64,000 bases of DNA from an uncultured Eubacteriales bacterium (GTDB lineage: Bacteria; Bacillota; Clostridia; Christensenellales; UBA1242). The stretch covers positions 1-64,000 of the forward strand of contig CAPRTS010000001.1 of NCBI GenBank assembly GCA_948695535.1, read 5' to 3'. Positions 58,103-64,000 of this stretch are shown piece after piece. A program made the translations under genes and the position numbers. Numbering within the stretch: the stretch's first letter is position 1; each line of letters starts with the position of its first letter. Below the pieces are notes generated by a model. That model ran no database searches. It was given only the letters and a program-made list of their open reading frames with translations, and was not told the DNA's origin.

Positions 58103-59848
58103 ATGCGTAAGATACGTAATTACAACTTTCATCGTGGCCTAGGTAAAGCTTTTACCATCGCGGTAATCTTTTTTTCGTTGCAAGAAATTTTGTCCATTGC
58201 GTACCCATTGGTCTTGAAAAATACGACAAATATGATTCAAAACGACAGCGGAACCTTGCCGTCGATGAGCCAGTTCTTAATTAGCGCGGGGATTGTTTTG
58301 TTGTATTTGATCGTTATGTTCTTCGTGTCATTATTTGCCCGTAATCGGGTTAGTGTCTTTGGCGCGGGTTGCCGGGCCAATGCTCGTGATGATTTATACC
58401 AAAAAATGAACCGTGTGCCGACTAACGTATTGTATGAATTTGGTACGGGTAAATTCTTGTCGATTATATCCACCGATACCACTTTGGTTAAATACCGCAA
58501 CGAACAATATTTACAAGCGGGAGTGTACTTTGTCGTGACCGTACTGGGCAGTTGTGTGATGATTATGACATTGTCCCCGATTTACGTACTATTCTTATTG
58601 GGAGCGGTCTTGGTCGATGTGGGTATTTTAGCGTTGTTTTATCGTCATGTTTACCGTCGTATGCCCGCTGCGGTAAACGCTTTTGACCAGTCTTTTACTT
58701 CGACGCGGGAAAGTATTGCGGGTGCTCGCGATATTCGTATCTTGGGTAAACTGCCCGCGCGAACCGCAGCGGCGGCCAAACAAAACGGTAAATTAGTTGA
58801 AGAAGTTTTTGCCATTGACCACGCTAAACACTCGTTTGAAACCATTAACAATATTGTGTTCGCAGTGGTAACTTTTGCGATCGTCTTGTTTGCCGCGTTA
58901 ACTTTGGACAATAACCACATTGCCGAGCAACTGGTGATAATCAATACAATTATTCAGTATATCACCTTGGTGACGAAAGCCATTACCGACATTTTCAAAA
59001 ACATTATTAACCCTATGACCCGCGGCAAAGTGTCTTACGCGCGCATTGACCAATTTATGAACTTACCCGAAGAAGATATGGACAGTGGTACGCAACAAAT
59101 CAATACTGATTATGGCTCATCGTTGGTACTGTACCGCGTCAGTCACCGCTTTTGGAATGGTCGTAAAACGATTACTAATTTGTCACTGGAATTGACTGCC
59201 GGTAAAGTTATTGCCGTGTGTGGGGAAGTGGGGGGTGGTAAGACCACCTTGGTTAAAATGTTGTTGCGTTATATCGATCCAACCGAAGGCGTTATTTTAT
59301 TAAACGGGGTGAACATTAAGGACATTAACAAACGTTATTATCGTTCGCAAATGGTGTCATATTGTCCAACTTATCCCGAATTTGTTCCCGGGACAGTGCG
59401 TCAAAATATTCAGTTATTAAGTCCCACAGCGACCGATGAACAGATCTTAGCAACCTTTAACGAGATCGGGGCAACCAGCATGGCAACTTTACCATCATTC
59501 TTAGATACCCACATTTCGGTACGTTCGAAGATGCCACAATACATGAAAAATATAATCAATGTCGTGCGTTGCCTTTTGAAACCCGCCCAGTTTTATATTT
59601 TCGACCGCAGCCTTTCGCAACTGCCAAACGAAATTGTGGCCAATATTATGCAAAAAATACGACACGATAATAAGTCTTGCCTTTTCACTACGTACAGCGC
59701 TAAGGTCTGTGCCGGGAGTGATGAGGTTTATTTTGCGAAAAACGATCATACTTACGAAAAAGGTACGCATGCTGAATTGTTTGCCAATAACCAAGATTAC
59801 GCGACTTTCTTTATGAAAGCGGAACAAATGGAGGCGAAACAAGCATGA
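58103..59848 (+). CDS. ABC exporter subunit with degenerate nucleotide-binding domain (first)
   Basis: This is a 581-residue membrane-plus-ATPase polypeptide with a six-helix exporter domain (residues 10-310) and an ABC domain. Walker A GEVGGGKTT (373-381) is kept, but the Q-loop reads SYCPTYPEF (T for Q), the LSGGQ signature is replaced by PQYMKNIINVV (about 476), Walker B is FYIFDRS (Glu to Arg), the D-loop is SQLP and the switch His is lost in TTYSAKV. Such a domain can perhaps bind, but not hydrolyse, ATP. The frame is complete. The second subunit overlaps by 4 bases. Confidence 0.9.
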   Translation: MRKIRNYNFHRGLGKAFTIAVIFFSLQEILSIAYPLVLKNTTNMIQNDSGTLPSMSQFLISAGIVLLYLIVMFFVSLFARNRVSVFGAGCRANARDDLYQKMNRVPTNVLYEFGTGKFLSIISTDTTLVKYRNEQYLQAGVYFVVTVLGSCVMIMTLSPIYVLFLLGAVLVDVGILALFYRHVYRRMPAAVNAFDQSFTSTRESIAGARDIRILGKLPARTAAAAKQNGKLVEEVFAIDHAKHSFETINNIVFAVVTFAIVLFAALTLDNNHIAEQLVIINTIIQYITLVTKAITDIFKNIINPMTRGKVSYARIDQFMNLPEEDMDSGTQQINTDYGSSLVLYRVSHRFWNGRKTITNLSLELTAGKVIAVCGEVGGGKTTLVKMLLRYIDPTEGVILLNGVNIKDINKRYYRSQMVSYCPTYPEFVPGTVRQNIQLLSPTATDEQILATFNEIGATSMATLPSFLDTHISVRSKMPQYMKNIINVVRCLLKPAQFYIFDRSLSQLPNEIVANIMQKIRHDNKSCLFTTYSAKVCAGSDEVYFAKNDHTYEKGTHAELFANNQDYATFFMKAEQMEAKQA

Positions 59849-61551
59849 AAAAACAACCGAGAAAACGTTCCATTTTTATGCGCGTGATGACTTATTTCAA
59901 GCCATTGCGGTGGCGTATTTTATCAGTTATTTTGTGCGGTATTGTCGGTATTGCGTTGTACTCGATTACGCCTGACTTTATTTCGCAGAGTTTAGACGCG
60001 TTTCCGCTGATTGCCACTGCGGGACTGGGTGGGGTGTTAAAGCCGATTATTTTGTACTTGATTTTATGCGTGTTTGCGGAAATATTTACTTTGGTTTGCA
60101 AATCTTTAATTATCAATTACGAAGTTAAAACCACGGTGGAAATTTTAAATGCTGCTCGTCGTAAGTTAGATGTTGTGCCGTTGTCTTTTATTGATAAGTT
60201 TGAAATTGGCAAAACTACCCACCAAATTTCGGTTGGGCGGAAAATGTTCCAACAGTGTTTGGCGATGTTTTACGATATTGCTCGGACGGTATTTTTCTTT
60301 ATCTTGTGTACGATAATGATGGTGTCACTGAACGTAACTTTGGCCATTGTCGTTGTGCTGTCTTTGCCCGTGACCTTAGTGATTGCCCGTCTGGTTATTA
60401 AACGTACGCAAAAGTATTACACGCGTAATGAAGCTATTGAAGGTGCGGTCTACAACTTTGCCGAAGAACGTTCAACTTTGCACGGATTTTTTAATGCTAA
60501 TGGTTTGAAGGGTACCGACGAATTTAAAGCAATTAACCAAACCAAGGGGGCAGTTGGCGTGGATACGGTAGTTGGTTTAAACGAAACCTACATTAATTTC
60601 ATTACCAATTTTATGTACTTAGCGGTTACCGTAGTGTTTGGCATCATGGCAATTAACGACCCAGCGTCGGTGAACTTTGCTATTTTACCGGCGTTCTTGT
60701 TGTACGCGAACCGGTTCTTAACTAACGCGAAAATTATTACCACCGCGACCAACATTATCCAGCCAACCGAAAGTTCTGCCCAAGTGTTCTTTGGTATTTT
60801 GGATTGCCCCGACGACGTGACCGCGGACGAAGACACAAACATTAAACGCATTAATGGCAGTATCGTTTTCGATAAAGTTAGTGACGATAAAGTAAAGGAC
60901 ATCTCTTTCGAGATTCCGTTCGGCAGTACGGTCGCATTTTTGGAAGAAGACAACGGCACCGGCGCGGAGATTGTGGAACTGATGACCAAGTTGGCGTTAC
61001 CGCAAAGTGGCCAAATTAAAGTTGATAACATAGATTTAGCCCGTATTCGCAGTAAAGCCTTCTACGAACGGGTGGGCGTTTGTTTTGACCGTCCGTTCTT
61101 GATTGACGGCAGTATTGCCGAAAATATTATGTATGGTATAGGTAAGACTTTACCCGAAAACGTAATTGAAGTGACCAGTTTGTTCGGTTTTGATAATTTT
61201 ATTCGTACCTTGCCCGACAGTTACAACACCCGCTTGACCGAAAATACCGTGTTTTTAACCAACGCGGAACAGCAAGCGGTGAACTTGTCGCGTACAATTT
61301 TGCACGCACCCGATGTGTTGATTTTGAACAACGCGTTAACTAATTTCGACTCGTTTAGCGAAAAGAAGTACAACGACATCATCATTAAGAAACTGACGGG
61401 GCGCACCCGCATCTTGGTGACCAAGCAGATTATGACCATTCAAAACGTGGACAAAATCTACGTCTGCAAGGGTGGCCGCATTGTGGAAGCCGGTACGCAC
61501 GCCGAATTGATGCGTAAAAAAGGCGAATATTATAACCGTTACACAAATTAA
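59845..61551 (+). CDS. ABC exporter subunit with degenerate nucleotide-binding domain (second)
   Basis: This is a 568-residue partner of the same design. Its ABC domain has no Walker A at all (position reads AFLEEDNGTGAEI, about 364), the Q-loop is GVCFDRPFL, the signature is LTNAEQQAVNLSR (about 471), Walker B is VLILNNAL (Asp and Glu to Asn) and the switch His is LVTKQIM. The membrane part is well formed. The two genes are coupled (ATGA). A heterodimer of these two has no complete ATP site, so it is unlikely to work as an ATP-driven pump; it may be a receptor, channel or regulator. Confidence 0.9.
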   Translation: MKKQPRKRSIFMRVMTYFKPLRWRILSVILCGIVGIALYSITPDFISQSLDAFPLIATAGLGGVLKPIILYLILCVFAEIFTLVCKSLIINYEVKTTVEILNAARRKLDVVPLSFIDKFEIGKTTHQISVGRKMFQQCLAMFYDIARTVFFFILCTIMMVSLNVTLAIVVVLSLPVTLVIARLVIKRTQKYYTRNEAIEGAVYNFAEERSTLHGFFNANGLKGTDEFKAINQTKGAVGVDTVVGLNETYINFITNFMYLAVTVVFGIMAINDPASVNFAILPAFLLYANRFLTNAKIITTATNIIQPTESSAQVFFGILDCPDDVTADEDTNIKRINGSIVFDKVSDDKVKDISFEIPFGSTVAFLEEDNGTGAEIVELMTKLALPQSGQIKVDNIDLARIRSKAFYERVGVCFDRPFLIDGSIAENIMYGIGKTLPENVIEVTSLFGFDNFIRTLPDSYNTRLTENTVFLTNAEQQAVNLSRTILHAPDVLILNNALTNFDSFSEKKYNDIIIKKLTGRTRILVTKQIMTIQNVDKIYVCKGGRIVEAGTHAELMRKKGEYYNRYTN

Positions 61552-61562
61552 AAAGCCAGCAA

Positions 61563-64000
61563 TTAAGCAATCTTGCCGTGGCATTGTTTATATTTTTTGC
61601 CACTGCCACACGGGCAGGGGTCGTTGCGCCCAACTTTCTTTAAATTAACATTACTCATGATTGGGGTTTGTGGCGCGGGTTTGGCCAATGTTTGTCGTTC
61701 AATGTGTACTTTAAACAAAAACAAAGCACTTTCGTTGCTGATGCTTTCGATCATGTCGTTAAACATACCGATGGCCTCGCGACGGTATTCCACCAACGGA
61801 TCTTTGCCACTGTAACCACGCAAACCGATGCCATTGCGTAAATTAACCATAGCGTCAATATGTTCTACCCATTTTTTGTCAACTATTGACAACAACACGT
61901 CCCGTTCGAAGGCGTCAAAGTTAAAGCCGTCGTCACGTAATTTTTTAATTTTGGCTTCGTATTGTTCGTTAACCGCGTCCAAAACCATTTCGTAAACATC
62001 GTTAAAGTTGGCCTTGTTGGTATTTTCTGCATCCAAGTAAGCAGTTGCGGTGCCAAATAACTTCTCAGACAAAATTTTGTTGGCTTGGTCTAGATCCCAT
62101 TCACTGTAATGTTGGCCTTGGTTAATAGCTTGGCTGACAACCCCGTAAACCAAGTCAGGGAAAGACTTTAAAATTTGGTCGTGTACGTTTTCCCCGTCCA
62201 GTATTTTGTTGCGTTCGCGGTAAATCAATTCGCGTTGGTCATTCAGTACATTGTCAAATTCGAACGTGGCACGACGACTGTCAAAGTAATAACCTTCGAC
62301 GCGTTTTTGCACCCGTTCAAACAGTTTCGTAATCCATTTGCTTTGGACGTCGTCTAAATTTAAGAAACGCATGGTATTACCAATAACATCTTTACCAAAA
62401 CGTTGAATAATGGTGTCGTCGCAAGAAATGTAAAAAATCGAACTGCCGGGATCCCCTTGGCGTCCCGCCCGACCACGTAATTGGTTGTCAATACGGCGAC
62501 TGTCATGGCGTTCGGTGCCAATAATGTGTAAGCCACCGAGAGCTAACACCTGTTCTTTTTCGGCCTCAGTTTGTTTTTTGAAAGCAGTTAAGTATTGTTT
62601 GAACTTTTGGCGGTGAGCCAAAATGGTCGGGTCTTGGGTTTCAAAGTAGGCAGTGGCGTTGTAAATTTCTTCGGGTGATAAACCATCCTTTTTTAGTTGT
62701 TGCGTGGCTAAGTGTTCGGGGTTACCGCCAAGTAAAATGTCCGTACCTCGTCCGGCCATGTTAGTGGCAATAGTAACACTGCCTAAACGGCCGGCGTCCG
62801 CCACAATTTCGGCTTCTTTTTCGTGATTTTTCGCGTTTAACACCACGTGGGGAATTTTTTTCTTTTTTAAGTATTGAGCAATGATTTCGCTGTTTTCAAT
62901 GGTCGTTGTCCCGATTAATACGGGTTGTTTACGTTCGTAGCGGTAGAGTACATCTTCGTAAATGGCCGCCAATTTGTTGTCCATGTTTTGGAAAATCACG
63001 TCGGGAGCATCTTCCCGGCGAATCGGGTTATTGGTGGGAATGGCCACCACATCAACACCGTAAATTTTTTTGAACTCGTCTTCTTCGGTTTTGGCCGTAC
63101 CCGTCATACCGGATAACTTACGGTACAGCTTGAACAAATTTTGAATCGTAATCGTGGCGACGGTTTTATCTTCGTTTTTAATTGGCACACCTTCTTTGGC
63201 CTCAATCGCTTGGTGCAAACCATTGCTGTAACGGCGCCCAACCATGGCTCGACCCGTGTTTTGGTCAATAATAATAATTTCATTCTTTTGGTTAATTATG
63301 TAGTCATCGTTAATATTAAACAAATGGTGTGCTTTTAACGCGTTATCCAAAAAGTGGTTTAATTCCATATTATTGGCGTCACTGATGTTCTCAATTTTAA
63401 ATGCCCGCTCGGCTTTGGTAATACCGCTTTCGGTTAAGCGCACCGCTCGTTCTTTCAAATCAATAACGTAATCTTGATCGGTTAAAGTGCGGATAAATTT
63501 ATCGGCAACTTTATACAGGTCGCTGTTGTCCTTGGTCGGGGCAGACATGATTAATGGAGTACGGCTTTCGTCGATAAGGATACTGTCAATTTCGTCAATA
63601 ATTGCAAAATTCAAGCCCCGTAAAACACGTTGTTCTTGGTGGTGGGCGACATTGTCGCGGAGGTAATCAAAGCCAACTTCGCTGCTGGTGACGTAAGTAA
63701 TGTCTTGGGCGTAGGCGGCTTTTTTGGCTGCGGGTTGGGCGTGGGATAAACTTAATCCTACGGTTAGACCCAAAAACCGGTGGACTTTACCCATCCATTC
63801 GCTGTTACGTTTGGCCAAATATTCGTTAACTTCAATAATATGAACCCCTTTGCCCGTTAAAGCGTTCAAATAGGCGGGCATAGTGGAGACCAAGGTTTTG
63901 CCTTCGCCAGTTTTCATTTCCGCAATACGGCCTTGGTGTAAGGCAATCGCTCCCAGAACTTGCACATAATACGCCTTTTGTCCCAATACTCGGTAGGCGG
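61563..64000 (-). CDS. secA: Protein translocase ATPase SecA (start cut off by window end)
   Basis: The gene runs beyond the window; about 811 residues are present and some 75 are missing at the N-terminus. It drives proteins through SecYEG. Visible blocks: MKTGEGKTLVSTMPAYLNAL (Walker A), VGFDYLRDN, IDEIDSILIDESRTPLIMS (Walker B region), KTEEDEFKKIYG, TNMAGRGTDILLGG, LRGRAGRQGDPGSS, and at the C-terminus the zinc motif NDPCPCGSGKKYKQCHG. All look intact. It is convergent with the ABC pair, 11 bases between the stops. Confidence 0.96.
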   Translation of the reverse strand, partial: AYRVLGQKAYYVQVLGAIALHQGRIAEMKTGEGKTLVSTMPAYLNALTGKGVHIIEVNEYLAKRNSEWMGKVHRFLGLTVGLSLSHAQPAAKKAAYAQDITYVTSSEVGFDYLRDNVAHHQEQRVLRGLNFAIIDEIDSILIDESRTPLIMSAPTKDNSDLYKVADKFIRTLTDQDYVIDLKERAVRLTESGITKAERAFKIENISDANNMELNHFLDNALKAHHLFNINDDYIINQKNEIIIIDQNTGRAMVGRRYSNGLHQAIEAKEGVPIKNEDKTVATITIQNLFKLYRKLSGMTGTAKTEEDEFKKIYGVDVVAIPTNNPIRREDAPDVIFQNMDNKLAAIYEDVLYRYERKQPVLIGTTTIENSEIIAQYLKKKKIPHVVLNAKNHEKEAEIVADAGRLGSVTIATNMAGRGTDILLGGNPEHLATQQLKKDGLSPEEIYNATAYFETQDPTILAHRQKFKQYLTAFKKQTEAEKEQVLALGGLHIIGTERHDSRRIDNQLRGRAGRQGDPGSSIFYISCDDTIIQRFGKDVIGNTMRFLNLDDVQSKWITKLFERVQKRVEGYYFDSRRATFEFDNVLNDQRELIYRERNKILDGENVHDQILKSFPDLVYGVVSQAINQGQHYSEWDLDQANKILSEKLFGTATAYLDAENTNKANFNDVYEMVLDAVNEQYEAKIKKLRDDGFNFDAFERDVLLSIVDKKWVEHIDAMVNLRNGIGLRGYSGKDPLVEYRREAIGMFNDMIESISNESALFLFKVHIERQTLAKPAPQTPIMSNVNLKKVGRNDPCPCGSGKKYKQCHGKIA

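Overview
The window looks like one continuous piece of chromosome from an uncultured, spore-forming, Gram-positive bacterium of the Clostridia type (moderate confidence for the class, low for anything finer). The evidence is a YunB-type sporulation gene, a CwlD-type amidase, a DacF-like carboxypeptidase, Cys/Tyr/Asn-rich coat-like proteins, an Asp23-nusB-xseA-xseB-recN cluster, the ffh-rpsP-khpA gene order, a full V-type ATPase operon, and clear Shine-Dalgarno and sigma-A-type promoters. Base composition is mid-range, with AT-richer islands at the HAD gene (6700-7212) and the CRISPR region (17.6-22.9 kb).

Layout. 1-2.7 kb: tail of a membrane-anchored protein, a small membrane protein, khpA, rpsP, ffh and tRNA-Gly. 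2.7-7.3 kb: cardiolipin synthase, a short-chain dehydrogenase, a GNAT, an AT-rich HAD gene and tRNA-Thr. 7.4-10.9 kb: spore and envelope genes with tRNA-Glu. 11-14.4 kb: two tandem YwaF-like membrane proteins, small genes, a P-loop protein and a tRNA-Leu with an unusually short variable region. 14.4-17.5 kb: a short-armed SMC. 17.6-22.9 kb: a type II-C CRISPR-Cas locus (tracrRNA, broken cas9, intact cas1 and cas2, five repeats). 23.1-31.3 kb: a ferredoxin and the nine-gene V-ATPase operon. 31.3-41.3 kb: a calcium-type P-ATPase, RluB, two SurE homologues without the metal motif, cmk, asp23, nusB, xseA (short), xseB, recN and corA. 41.3-49.2 kb: a 1363-residue surface protein with a membrane-tethered winged-helix partner, uvrB, and NfeD plus stomatin. 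49.3-64 kb: an RND transporter, a DUF6273-like surface protein, an ABC-F with one degenerate ATP site, a Cys-repeat protein, the amidase, a two-gene ABC exporter whose nucleotide-binding motifs are largely destroyed, and secA (cut by the window end).

Two themes cut across the window. First, many first-in-operon genes have a -35/-10 promoter whose -10 box ends 5-8 bases before the start codon, which predicts leaderless or nearly leaderless mRNAs; downstream and some other genes have normal Shine-Dalgarno sites. Second, several conserved machines are reduced or altered: SMC and XseA have short coiled coils, V-ATPase subunit C is short, two SurE proteins lack the metal site, and three ABC proteins have decayed ATP sites. 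The best candidate for an undescribed arrangement is the CRISPR locus: cas9 carries five inactivating lesions although its guide RNAs and adaptation genes look intact, every repeat carries its own extended -10 promoter, and the degenerate terminal repeat has kept only the promoter half. The intact but motif-dead ABC pair is the second candidate.
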